NCBI RefSeq assembly: GCF_015680235.1
Contig: NZ_JADLJL010000008.1
Coordinates: 1 to 64,000, forward strand
Source: Pseudomonas guariconensis
Lineage (GTDB): Bacteria; Pseudomonadota; Gammaproteobacteria; Pseudomonadales; Pseudomonadaceae
DNA: 64,000 nucleotides
Direction of reading: 5' to 3'
Shown here: piece by piece, positions 49,843 through 64,000 of the stretch
How positions within the stretch are numbered: position 1 is the stretch's first letter
Layout of the letters: every line of letters begins with the position of its first letter
The notes under the pieces: generated by a model
What the model was told of the DNA's origin: nothing
The model's database searches: none
The model's input: only the letters and a program-made list of their open reading frames with translations
Program-made: the position numbers and the translations under genes

Positions 49843-50598
49843 ATGCTTGCCCAACTGCCGTTTTCCGGTCTTGATTGGTTGCCCATCCTGCTAGGGGTCG
49901 GCATTGCCTACATCGTCTTTGGCATTGCTGGCTTCGGCACGGCCTTGGTGGCAGGGCCGATACTGATTCATTTCATGCCGTTGTCGCGGATCATCCCGCT
50001 GCTGGTGCTGTTGGACTTCGTGGCAGCCTTCGGTAATTGGCTACCCTCGCGCAGGGCGGTGGCGCGCAGCGAGCTGTTGAGGCTGCTGCCGTGCATGGCG
50101 GTGGGCTGCACCCTGGGGGTGGTCTTCCTACTGCATTTGAAGTCAGACCTTCTGTTGTTGCTGATGGGACTGTTCGTGACGGGGTATGCCGTGTATGGCC
50201 TTGCGATAAAGGTGCGGCCCGCGCGGTTGGCAGGCGCCTGGGCCGTGCCGATGGGCGCGGCGGGCGGGTTGTTCGGCGCTTTGTTCGGCAGCGGGGGTTT
50301 TCTTTATGCGATCTATCTCAATGCCCGGCTGGACTCCACGGAGCAGGCGCGTGCGACCCAGAGTGCGCTGATCAGCTGTAGCACGGTGGTGCGCCTGTCG
50401 CTGTTTCTCATCGCCGGAGCGTATGCCGATGCCCACCTGTTATGGCTCGCGGCATGCTTGCTACCGGTGATGGTCGTCGGGCTCTGGTTAGGTCGGCACC
50501 TGAGCCAGAAGCTGTCCCGTGAGGCCTTCGTGCGCTTGGTCACCTGGTTGGTGCTGGCCAGCGGGCTGGCGCTGATCGGTCGCTACCTCGGTGGTTGA
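49843..50598 (+). CDS. TauE/SafE family membrane exporter
   Basis: A 251-residue membrane protein with about eight hydrophobic helices in two repeats, typical of TauE/SafE (DUF81) transporters for sulfite, sulfonates or related anions. The family motif is in IAYIVFGIAGFGTALVAGPILIHFMPL (about residues 18-44) and GAAGGLFGALFGSGGFLYAIYL in the second half. The ATG at 49843 is chosen; a TTG at 49825 would add 6 residues. It is probably regulated by the divergent LysR. The substrate is unknown. Confidence 0.85.
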   Translation: MLAQLPFSGLDWLPILLGVGIAYIVFGIAGFGTALVAGPILIHFMPLSRIIPLLVLLDFVAAFGNWLPSRRAVARSELLRLLPCMAVGCTLGVVFLLHLKSDLLLLLMGLFVTGYAVYGLAIKVRPARLAGAWAVPMGAAGGLFGALFGSGGFLYAIYLNARLDSTEQARATQSALISCSTVVRLSLFLIAGAYADAHLLWLAACLLPVMVVGLWLGRHLSQKLSREAFVRLVTWLVLASGLALIGRYLGG

Positions 50599-50644
50599 GC
50601 GGTAGAATCTCATCACTACCGCAGTCCGCAGGCCCGTTTCGTTC

Positions 50645-52758
<2,114 letters not shown>

Positions 52759-52779
52759 GGCTTCCAGCAACACCTGTTA

Positions 52780-52803
52780 GCGGGGCTGTCATGACAGCCC
52801 CGC
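52780..52803. other. 24-bp perfect palindrome between guaB and guaA
   Basis: A 12-bp self-complementary arm (GCGGGGCTGTCA and its complement) lies 21 bp after the guaB stop and 33 bp before guaA. No T-run follows, so it is more likely an mRNA processing or stability element than a terminator. Confidence 0.7.
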
Positions 52804-52836
52804 GTCGTTTCCGATTTCCACTGACGAGATTGAGTC

Positions 52837-54414
52837 ATGGCCCTCGACATTCACGCTCACCGCATCCTGATCCTCGATTTCGGTTCCCAGTACACCCAGC
52901 TGATCGCCCGCCGCGTGCGCGAGATCGGTGTCTACTGCGAACTGCACCCGTTCGACATGGACGATGAAGCGATCCGTGCCTTCAACCCGCGCGGCATCAT
53001 CCTTGCCGGCGGCCCGGAGTCCGTTCACGAAGCCAACAGCCCGCGCGCGCCGCAGGCCGTCTTCGACCTGAACGTCCCGCTGCTGGGCATTTGCTATGGC
53101 ATGCAGACCATGGCCGAGCAGATGGGCGGCAAGGTCGAAGGTTCCGACCTGCGCGAATTCGGCTACGCCCGCGTCGACGTGGTCGGCAAGAGCCGCCTGC
53201 TCGATGGCATCGAAGACCATGTCGACGATGACGGCGTGCTCGGCCTGGACGTGTGGATGAGCCACGGTGACAAGGTCACCCAGATGCCGGGCGACTTCAA
53301 CATCCTGGCCAGCACCCCGAGCTGCCCGATCGCCGGCATGTTCGACGACGCCCGTGGCTACTACGGCGTGCAGTTCCACCCGGAAGTGACTCACACCAAG
53401 CAGGGCGGTCGCATCCTGTCCCGCTTCGTGCAGGATATCTGCGGCTGCGAAGCCCTGTGGACCCCGTCCAACATCGTCGAGGACGCCATCGCCCAGGTGC
53501 GCGAGCAGGTCGGTTCGGCCAACGTGCTGCTGGGCCTGTCCGGCGGCGTCGACTCCTCCGTGGTTGCCGCGTTGCTGCACCGCGCCATCGGCGACCAGCT
53601 GACCTGCGTCTTCGTCGACAACGGCCTGCTGCGCCTGCACGAAGGTGACCAGGTGATGGCCATGTTCAAGGAGAACATGGGCGTCAAGGTGATCCGCGCC
53701 GACGCTGAAAAGCAGTTCCTCGACAACCTGGCCGGCGAGGCCGACCCGGAGAAGAAGCGCAAGATCATCGGCCGCACCTTCATCGACGTGTTCGATGCCG
53801 AGGCCAGCAAGCTGGAGAACATCCAGTTCCTCGCCCAGGGCACCATCTACCCAGACGTGATCGAGTCGGCTGGCGCCAAGAGCGGCAAGGCGCACGTGAT
53901 CAAGTCGCACCATAACGTCGGTGGCCTGCCTGAGGAAATGAACCTCAAGCTGGTCGAGCCGCTGCGCGAGCTGTTCAAGGACGAAGTCCGCAAGATCGGC
54001 CTGGAGCTGGGCCTGCCGTACGACATGGTCTACCGCCACCCGTTCCCGGGCCCGGGCCTGGGCGTGCGTATCCTCGGTGAAGTGAAGAAGGAATACGCCG
54101 ACCTGCTGCGTCGCGCCGACCACATCTTCATCGAAGAACTGCGCAAGGCTGACTGGTATCACAAGACCAGCCAGGCGTTCGTGGTGTTCCAGCCGGTGAA
54201 ATCCGTCGGCGTGGTCGGCGATGGCCGTCGCTACGCTTGGGTCGTGGCCCTGCGCGCCGTCGAGACTGTCGATTTCATGACCGCTCGCTGGGCACACCTG
54301 CCGTACGAGCTGCTGGAAACCGTCAGCGGTCGTATCATCAACGAAATCGATGGTATCTCGCGCGTCACCTACGACGTGTCGAGCAAGCCGCCAGCCACCA
54401 TCGAGTGGGAATGA
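52837..54414 (+). CDS. guaA: GMP synthase (glutamine-hydrolysing)
   Basis: A 525-residue two-domain enzyme converting XMP to GMP. The N-terminal class I glutamine amidotransferase has nucleophile Cys in [14 protein letters not shown] (about residue 86) and the His-Glu pair in [10 protein letters not shown] (about 181). The PP-loop ATP pyrophosphatase motif is [18 protein letters not shown] (about 230). The C-terminal dimer domain ends PATIEWE, the family signature. It acts directly after GuaB. Confidence 0.98.
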   Translation: MALDIHAHRILILDFGSQYTQLIARRVREIGVYCELHPFDMDDEAIRAFNPRGIILAGGPESVHEANSPRAPQAVFDLNVPLLGICYGMQTMAEQMGGKVEGSDLREFGYARVDVVGKSRLLDGIEDHVDDDGVLGLDVWMSHGDKVTQMPGDFNILASTPSCPIAGMFDDARGYYGVQFHPEVTHTKQGGRILSRFVQDICGCEALWTPSNIVEDAIAQVREQVGSANVLLGLSGGVDSSVVAALLHRAIGDQLTCVFVDNGLLRLHEGDQVMAMFKENMGVKVIRADAEKQFLDNLAGEADPEKKRKIIGRTFIDVFDAEASKLENIQFLAQGTIYPDVIESAGAKSGKAHVIKSHHNVGGLPEEMNLKLVEPLRELFKDEVRKIGLELGLPYDMVYRHPFPGPGLGVRILGEVKKEYADLLRRADHIFIEELRKADWYHKTSQAFVVFQPVKSVGVVGDGRRYAWVVALRAVETVDFMTARWAHLPYELLETVSGRIINEIDGISRVTYDVSSKPPATIEWE

Positions 54415-54461
54415 TCCCGCGTCCGGCATAGACCGGCGGCGAGTGGCAAAAAATACCCCGG

Positions 54462-54495
54462 AAGCCCGCGTAATTGCGGGCTTTCGGCTTTTTGG
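54462..54495 (+). terminator. Terminator of guaBA
   Basis: AAGCCCGC (54462-54469) / GCGGGCTT (54476-54483) with a 6-nt loop, followed by TTCGGCTTTTT. It lies 47 bp past the guaA stop and faces the convergent toxin-like gene end (54517). Confidence 0.85.
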
Positions 54496-54516
54496 GGGAA
54501 AGGTTCCGGTGGTGCA

Positions 54517-57165
54517 TTACATCCAGGGGCGAGTCAGCGGTACTTTCAGCAGGAGGTCGCTGGTGACGGGGTAGGTCTGGCCGTCGAAGGAATCTTCGAA
54601 GCCTGCGTCGGGGGCTATGGTCCGGGGTTGGGTGATCTCGACATCCTGGACGCGCAAGCCAAGGGTGCCTTGCAGTTCGCTAAGGCCTGGCACACCTTCG
54701 AAGGTATTGGCGTGTGTGTTGCCCACGAGCGCCAGCCATTTCGTCGTCCCACGTCGTGCCTGGTCGGCCTGGATGACTCGGTGGGCAAAGAAGTTCATCA
54801 TCCTTTGGCGGGCGTCAGGGAAAGGCGGCTCTTCCCAGACCGGGCGGTAGGAGACCAGGCAGTCGATGCCCTGGACCCTGATGTTGCGGCTATAGGCTTG
54901 GTACAGCACTTTCTTCAGCGTGTATGGCGTCGGCTCCAGCGAAGCGCGGGCGTCGTGCGCCTCTATGTAGGTTTTGAGGTCTGCCGGCAGTACGCCGGTG
55001 CGATTGAAAACGTCCAGTTCGGCCTGCTGGAAGTCGATCATGAAATGCTCCAGGTACAGCACCCTGATGCCCTGATTCTTCAATTGCTGCATGTTTTGAA
55101 TCAGGAACTGCTTGGCACCTTGCTCGACGTGCGACTCGCCGATGACCAATCCCGGTGACTGCTCATACAGCTTCTGAAGGATCTCGCGGGAGCCGCTCGT
55201 GCTCGAGAACTCCGGTATGCGTGGGCGTGGAGGTTGCTGGAAGGTGGCATAGAACCGTGTCGCGTCCGCAGCCATTCGGTCGCGTAGCTGTTGGTATACC
55301 CTGGCGCCAGGGTCGAGCATTGCCCATTCACCTTCGCCACGTAACGCAAACCTTTCGAAAGTTGCCCGCTGTGCCTCGGGTATTTCATAGGGCAGCGGGT
55401 CCAGCGCTGGCAGGGCTGGGCGTGGATGCAGGCGCCCCCAGGCCCTAAGCAGGAACCTGGGTGTGCCGCCTTTGAGCCCCATGCGTTCGATGAACTGCCA
55501 GTTACCATCGGCATCCTGAACGATGGGAATGTTGCGTGTGAACGAATAAGGGTTTTCCGGATCGATCACGACCCAGGTATTGATCTCGCCGGCGTAGCGC
55601 ACTTGGTAGGGCAGGTCATCGATGACCACGTAGCGCTTGCCGTCCTGGCTGTGAACGGTAGTGCTCGCGTCATCGGCCAAGATGACATTGCTTTCGAATG
55701 CTTCGGCCAGCTGCAGTGGTGCGGACGGTTGGAACGCTTCGGGGACCCAATGCTGGAGCTCCTCGGGGGCGGCGGGTTCAAGCGGGTCTTGCGGTGTTTG
55801 CGCCGATGGCGCGTCGCCATCTTCACCTTCCGTTGTACTTGTCTCGGCCATTTCACCTGCATCATTCACGCCGGCCGAACGCAACATCAGGATATCGAAC
55901 AGCGTATTGATCGCCGCCACGATCGCAGCGATGGCTCCCTCCTGACGGTCCGCGGTGGTATGGCCGTTTATGGCCTGGTCGATGTCCAGCCCGGTCTCGG
56001 CCAGGCCTGCCCCTGTCGCAGCCAATGCCAGCGGCCAATCGAGGGCTGCCAAGGGGGCGAATACCTGGTTGAAGGCACGTAGGTAGCCGACCCACAGCTG
56101 TTTACGCAGGTCCGCATTGGAGCGCAGGGCGAAATGAGCGTCCTCGATCATTCGCTGGCGTGCCGCGTCGCGAAGATGGTTGAAGGCGTCCAGGGTCAAG
56201 GGGCTGTCCAGTGTATCGAGGCCCTTGGGATGCTTGGCATCCCATTGGCATCTCATGATGTCGAGCAGGTGCCCCAGGCCGACATTGGGGTCGTGCTCCC
56301 CATGGCTGGCCAGGGGGAAATGGCTCAGGAAGCGTGCCCGCGCAGCCGGCTCCCGGGTGGTTGCCAGAACCCAGCCGTAAAGGTCCCGCTCGCTGGCGAA
56401 CAGTTTGAGGGCCTCGTCTTCGCCAGGGAGATAGAGCAACTGGTAGCCGTCGTCCATGACGACTCGCAGCACATCACTGGCAACATAGCCGCCGATGTCG
56501 AAGGTGTGCACCTTGCACGTGCCAGTAGGCGTGGTTGTCTGGCGAAGCTGTTGCAGGGTGGGGGGCCATCCGTGTATGCCGGCCAAGGCTTTGGCGACCA
56601 GCAATGCGCGCCTGGCCAGCAGGTTGTCTCCTTGCCGGGCTCGCACTTCCAGTAACGTACTGAGGAAGCGTGCCTTGGCCAGGGTGCGATAGTCATCGTC
56701 ATGCTGCGCCCAGAACGTCGCCAGGCGCTGATGGTACTGGCTGCTGAAATCGATCTGCCAAAAGTAGTCGAGGGCATCCTTGGGCAGCAGGCGAACCTCG
56801 TTGTGTTCGTCATAGACGCCCTTGCCTGGGCCATCTCTGTAAAAGCCCGCATAGACGTCGAGCTGGTCGCTGTTGTCCTGTTCGGTGGGGGTGAAACGAT
56901 GCATTACCAGTTTGGGCAAGGTCAGTGACAGGTAGGGCTTGGCATGATGTTGCCAACCGCTGAAGGTGCGCGGGCTGCTCGCGGCGGTGTGGAAGCGATG
57001 AAAATAGACATGGTCCGGTTCAAGCGTCGATAAACCATGGTGGTGCAACAGGGCCTGGGCGATTTCCCGTGCCATTTGGCGCATGTCGGGGCAGGCCTGG
57101 ATGACCTGCTTGGCGATCTGGTTCAGTGCTTGACGGTCATTTTGTTGCTGCTGAGTCAGGGACAT
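54517..57165 (-). CDS. Large toxin/effector-like protein with TIKI/PMT-C2-like C-terminal domain
   Basis: An 882-residue protein. About residues 1-420 resemble the DUF6543 (dermonecrotic-toxin-associated) N-terminal region of Pseudomonas; a weakly hydrophobic segment lies near residues 385-435 (LAALDWPLALAATGAGLAETG ... IAAIVAAINTLFDILM). An acidic linker (about 438-475) is followed by a beta-rich middle part. The C-terminal part (about 650-850) has VIGESHVEQ (GxxH at 676) and LVGNTHAN (GxxH at 815), the paired motif of the TIKI/TraB/EreA/ChaN superfamily that includes the C2 domain of Pasteurella multocida toxin. No signal peptide, Rhs repeats or immunity gene is seen. Start 57165 follows GAGGAC; a GTG at 57255 would add 30 residues. 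The family match is from pattern recognition. Confidence 0.65.
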   Translation of the reverse strand: MSLTQQQQNDRQALNQIAKQVIQACPDMRQMAREIAQALLHHHGLSTLEPDHVYFHRFHTAASSPRTFSGWQHHAKPYLSLTLPKLVMHRFTPTEQDNSDQLDVYAGFYRDGPGKGVYDEHNEVRLLPKDALDYFWQIDFSSQYHQRLATFWAQHDDDYRTLAKARFLSTLLEVRARQGDNLLARRALLVAKALAGIHGWPPTLQQLRQTTTPTGTCKVHTFDIGGYVASDVLRVVMDDGYQLLYLPGEDEALKLFASERDLYGWVLATTREPAARARFLSHFPLASHGEHDPNVGLGHLLDIMRCQWDAKHPKGLDTLDSPLTLDAFNHLRDAARQRMIEDAHFALRSNADLRKQLWVGYLRAFNQVFAPLAALDWPLALAATGAGLAETGLDIDQAINGHTTADRQEGAIAAIVAAINTLFDILMLRSAGVNDAGEMAETSTTEGEDGDAPSAQTPQDPLEPAAPEELQHWVPEAFQPSAPLQLAEAFESNVILADDASTTVHSQDGKRYVVIDDLPYQVRYAGEINTWVVIDPENPYSFTRNIPIVQDADGNWQFIERMGLKGGTPRFLLRAWGRLHPRPALPALDPLPYEIPEAQRATFERFALRGEGEWAMLDPGARVYQQLRDRMAADATRFYATFQQPPRPRIPEFSSTSGSREILQKLYEQSPGLVIGESHVEQGAKQFLIQNMQQLKNQGIRVLYLEHFMIDFQQAELDVFNRTGVLPADLKTYIEAHDARASLEPTPYTLKKVLYQAYSRNIRVQGIDCLVSYRPVWEEPPFPDARQRMMNFFAHRVIQADQARRGTTKWLALVGNTHANTFEGVPGLSELQGTLGLRVQDVEITQPRTIAPDAGFEDSFDGQTYPVTSDLLLKVPLTRPWM

Positions 57166-57348
57166 GAGCGTCCTCGTGGTCGTCGAAAGGGCTTGCAGGG
57201 TGCTTTTTTGTGGCAGGGTACAAGCGGTAGATAGTGCTACCTGGACAGACTTCACTTAATCTTTCTCAATTGCAGGTGTATCGTATTCGCCCTTCATTGC
57301 CAGCCCTGCTGGCAGACTGATTGCACCGAGCACGAGGTACCCGCACCG

Positions 57349-58731
57349 ATGTCCTTCACCCGTCGACAAATGCTCAAGGGGCTCACCGGCCTGGTTGTGG
57401 TTGGCCTGGGCGCTGGAGGGGCAGCGCGTTACTGGCTGGGTAAGGTCGAGGATGAGAATGCCGGGCACGACTACGAACTGATCGCTGCCCCTCTGGAGGT
57501 GGAGCTGGTGCCTGGCTTCAAGACCGAGGCCTGGGCTTTCGGTCCGTCGGCGCCGGGAACCGAGCTGCGGGTGCGCCAGGGCACCTGGCTGCGGGTGCGC
57601 TTCATCAACCGCCTGCCGGTGGAAACGACCATTCATTGGCACGGCATCCGCTTGCCGCTGGAAATGGACGGCGTGCCTTACGTGTCGCAGTTGCCGGTAA
57701 AGCCCGGCGAATACTTCGACTACAAGTTCCGTGTACCGGATGCAGGCAGCTATTGGTACCACCCGCATGTCAGCAGCTCCGAGGAGTTGGGGCGCGGCCT
57801 GGTTGGCCCGCTGATCGTCGAGGAGCGCGAACCCACGGGCTTTGAGCATGAGCGCACCCTGAGCCTGAAGAACTGGCATGTGGACGAGCAGGGCGCCTGG
57901 TTGCCATTCAGCATTCCCCGGGAAGCTGCGCGCAATGGCACGGCCGGCCGTTTGATCACCATCAATGGCCAGGCCGGCTCGGTCACCGAATTGCCTGCTG
58001 GCCAGGTGGTGCGGGTGCGCCTGCTGAACCTGGACAACACCTGGACCTACCGCATCAACCTCAAGGGCAACTGCGAAGCCAGGATCTACGCGCTCGATGG
58101 CAACCCGGTCACCCCACGGCCCCTGGACGAAGATTACTGGCTCGGCCCGGGCATGCGCATCTGCCTGGCTATTCGCATTCCACAGGCAGGCGAGGAAATC
58201 TCCCTGCGCGACGGCTTCGTGCGCCTGGGCACCCTGCGTTCGGTAGCCAGTAGCGAGGCACCCGGCGATTGGCCCGAGGCACTGCCGCCCAACCCCATCG
58301 CCGAGCCGGACCTGGAGAACGCCGAGAAACTCAACTTCAATTTCGAGTGGGCCGGCAAGGTTTCGGTGGGGACCGAGAGCGGTCGGCCGCCAAGCCTCTG
58401 GCAGATCAACGGCCAGGCCTGGGACATCACCGACAAGACCTGTGCGGACCGTCCGATCGCCACGCTGACCAAGGGCAAGAGCTACATTCTCGAACTGAAG
58501 AACATGACCCAGTACCAACACCCCATCCACTTGCATGGCATGAGCTTCAAGGTGATCGCCTCCAATCGACGCAAGATCGTCGAACCGTGGTTCACCGACA
58601 CCTACCTGCTGGGCAAGAACGAACGGGCCCAGGTCGCGCTGGTGGCGGATAACCCCGGCACCTGGATGTTCCACTGCCACGTGATCGACCACATGGAAAC
58701 CGGCCTGATGGCCGCGATCGCGGTGGTTTGA
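57349..58731 (+). CDS. Multicopper oxidase (laccase/SufI-like, Tat-exported)
   Basis: A 460-residue multicopper oxidase. The N-terminal TRRQMLKGLTGLVVVGLGAGG is a likely twin-arginine signal. All four copper-ligand motifs are present: HWHGIRLP (about 100), YWYHPHVS (about 143), HPIHLHGMSF and the C-terminal WMFHCHVIDHMETGLM with the type 1 Cys and axial Met. It is therefore enzymatically competent, unlike FtsP/SufI, which lacks these. It lacks the Met-rich insert of CopA, so it is a different subclass and probably oxidises phenolics or metal ions. TadA starts within its stop codon (TGATG). Confidence 0.9.
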   Translation: MSFTRRQMLKGLTGLVVVGLGAGGAARYWLGKVEDENAGHDYELIAAPLEVELVPGFKTEAWAFGPSAPGTELRVRQGTWLRVRFINRLPVETTIHWHGIRLPLEMDGVPYVSQLPVKPGEYFDYKFRVPDAGSYWYHPHVSSSEELGRGLVGPLIVEEREPTGFEHERTLSLKNWHVDEQGAWLPFSIPREAARNGTAGRLITINGQAGSVTELPAGQVVRVRLLNLDNTWTYRINLKGNCEARIYALDGNPVTPRPLDEDYWLGPGMRICLAIRIPQAGEEISLRDGFVRLGTLRSVASSEAPGDWPEALPPNPIAEPDLENAEKLNFNFEWAGKVSVGTESGRPPSLWQINGQAWDITDKTCADRPIATLTKGKSYILELKNMTQYQHPIHLHGMSFKVIASNRRKIVEPWFTDTYLLGKNERAQVALVADNPGTWMFHCHVIDHMETGLMAAIAVV

Positions 58732-59210
58732 TGCGCCCGCAGATCATCGACCGCAGCCGCGACCAGGAATTCATGCGCCTGGCCCTGGAGCTGGCTGCCC
58801 AGGGCGCGGCCATGGGCGAAGTACCGGTGGGGGCAGTGCTGGTGCAGCATGGCCAGGTGATCGGCCAGGGCTTCAATCGCCCGATCACCGACAGCGACCC
58901 CAGCGCTCATGCCGAAATGGTGGCTATCCGCGCTGCAGCCAAGGCTGCCAGCAACTACCGGCTGCCGGGCAGCACCCTCTACGTGACCCTGGAGCCGTGC
59001 AGCATGTGCGCGGGGTTGATCGTGCATTCGCGTATAGGCCGGGTGGTCTATGGTGCCTTGGAACCCAAGGCCGGCATCGTGCAGAGCCAGGGGCAGTTCT
59101 TTACCCAGAGCTTCCTGAACCATCGGGTGATGTTCGAGGGTGGGGTGTTGGCTGAAGAATGCGGGCAGATTCTCAGCGATTTCTTCAAGGCTCGGCGGGC
59201 CAAGGGGTAG
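58731..59210 (+). CDS. tadA: tRNA-specific adenosine deaminase TadA
   Basis: A 159-residue zinc deaminase that converts A34 to inosine in tRNA-Arg(ACG). The catalytic HAE motif is in SAHAEMVAIRAAAK (about residue 61), and the zinc cysteines in PCSMCAGLIVHSRI (about 91). The ARRAKG C-terminus is basic as in TadA. The ATG at 58731 shares one base with the stop of the multicopper oxidase gene, so translation is coupled. It may alternatively act as a free-base deaminase, but the fit to TadA is good. Confidence 0.95.
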   Translation: MRPQIIDRSRDQEFMRLALELAAQGAAMGEVPVGAVLVQHGQVIGQGFNRPITDSDPSAHAEMVAIRAAAKAASNYRLPGSTLYVTLEPCSMCAGLIVHSRIGRVVYGALEPKAGIVQSQGQFFTQSFLNHRVMFEGGVLAEECGQILSDFFKARRAKG

Positions 59211-59219
59211 GCCTGTTCT

Positions 59220-59575
59220 GGCCTCATCGCCGGCAAGCCGGCTCCTACAGGGTTAGCGCTAGTCGTAAGGATCGCGCCGCGCCTGTGGGAGATTCTATGG
59301 TTGTGGGCAAGCCGGCTCCCACTGGTGCAGCGCCAACCACACCCTGTGGGAGCGGGCTTGTCCCGCGATCAAGGGCGAAACCCTTGCTTGGCGGCGGTGA
59401 TAGCGGGCCCGGCCCAATCGCGGGGCAAGCCCGCTCCCACAGGTTCCGTGTACGCTTGTTGCCATGGGATCCCTGTAAAAGATCACCCGGCCGTTTGGGC
59501 TGCGCTGTCGCGCAAAGCACAAACGGCCAGTGCTGACCCTCTGTGGGAGCCGGCTTGCCGGCGATAGGGCCGCAA
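59220..59575. repeat. Array of five REP units between tadA and mltF
   Basis: REP cores occur near 59224-59250, 59306-59325, 59342-59372, 59411-59444 and 59540-59572, in alternating orientation. The 369-bp gap contains no gene. The unit near 59395 shares GCCCGGCCCAATCGCGG with the cluster at 27030. The gap lies between convergent genes, the favoured location for REP arrays. Confidence 0.8.
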
Positions 59576-59579
59576 AGGT

Positions 59580-61085
<1,506 letters not shown>

Positions 61086-61152
61086 TTAGCTTGTCTGGTA
61101 GCGCGTTCTGTGCTGCATGCGGCAGGGCGTTGAATGGCGGTAGGGCCGGCAG

Positions 61153-61242
61153 GGGTATGCCTTGGGGCTGTAGGGCGCCTGTGAGATCGAGCGCCGCCCG
61201 CGCGGCGCGATCTCACAGGCGCCACAGCCCCAAGGCATACCC
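61153..61242. repeat. 90-bp hairpin with nested arms upstream of purL and mltF
   Basis: A composite inverted repeat. Outer arms GGGTATGCCTTGGGGCTGT pair with the right end (to 61242). The middle arms GGCGCCTGTGAGATCG also pair, and the centre is CGCCGC/GCGGCG. Only two 2-nt bulges (AG) interrupt the left arm. The middle and centre are shared with the hairpin at 22576-22615. It lies in the 345-bp divergent gap between mltF and purL. Confidence 0.85.
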
Positions 61243-61334
61243 TCGCCAACCTCTCGAATTTTTGACCCGAAAGTCCGGTTCCGCCGCCCGGCAGCCGTGG
61301 CTTAGAGCGGGTGCCGAAAGCGTACGAATTAGGC

Positions 61335-61340
61335 TAGAAT
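61335..61340 (+). promoter_or_regulatory. Putative -10 element of purL
   Basis: TAGAAT (51 bp upstream of the purL ATG measured to the start of the hexamer minus spacing) has no good -35 at 16-18 bp. A PurR-type box was not recognised. Confidence 0.3.
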
Positions 61341-61382
61341 GCACGGCCTCTAAGCACACCCCTTCCTGAGGCTGTCCCGACG

Positions 61383-64000
<2,618 letters not shown>

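Overview
The window is a high-GC stretch of chromosome from a fluorescent Pseudomonas, most likely the P. putida group (putida / entomophila / mosselii / soli lineage). The grounds are the complete Entner-Doudoroff and glucose-uptake cluster (gap, edd-glk-gltR-gtrS, gtsABCD-oprB, hexR, zwf-pgl-eda), the arcDABC operon, Pseudomonas-type REP repeats in many gaps, and the gene order. I see no prophage, insertion sequence, CRISPR array, tRNA or rRNA gene. All genes look intact except purL, which runs off the right edge.

Layout. (1) 161-7483: an RDD membrane protein and a cold-shock protein, then a glycine/serine catabolic operon on the minus strand (gcvH-gcvP-sdaA-gcvT). Upstream of gcvH is a near-consensus sigma-54 promoter and two related 18-bp boxes exactly 100 bp apart. 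The probable activator, a TyrR/GcsR-like sigma-54 enhancer-binding protein, lies at 12654-14162. (2) 7484-11290: a minus-strand copper-resistance operon (copA, a small Met/His-rich protein, copB, and a cytochrome c with a His-rich tail) behind a CopR-type box. (3) 11313-12518: gltS. (4) 14320-21420: a DUF5064 gene, arcDABC (arginine deiminase pathway) with Anr-like boxes, and a second, divergent arcD paralogue. (5) 21400-26970: a YbaN protein, then an iron-regulated heme-uptake cluster (Fur box, ECF sigma factor, FecR anti-sigma, HasR-like TonB receptor, heme oxygenase).

(6) 27206-44283: the glucose catabolism block. Divergent gap and edd-glk-gltR-gtrS share an intergenic region with two HexR-like operators. 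gtsABCD, oprB and a hexose-6-P mutarotase follow, then hexR and zwf-pgl-eda divergent around a perfect palindrome. CA-rich Hfq/Crc-type motifs precede gtsA, oprB and the mutarotase gene. (7) 44395-49745: leuA with an unannotated 25-residue Leu-rich leader peptide, an M23 peptidase, xseA and a LysR regulator. (8) 49843-54495: a TauE-like exporter, a protein with two CxxC pairs, and guaB-guaA with promoter, intercistronic hairpin and terminator. (9) 54517-57165: a large (882 aa) probable toxin/effector whose C-terminal part carries paired GxxH motifs like the TIKI / Pasteurella-toxin C2 superfamily. (10) 57349-64000: a multicopper oxidase, tadA, mltF and the 5' two thirds of purL.

The least described items are the 882-aa toxin-like protein, the leuA leader peptide, the sigma-54 control region of the glycine operon, the cytochrome with a metal-binding tail in the copper operon, and a 90-bp hairpin upstream of purL whose core recurs next to the heme receptor gene.
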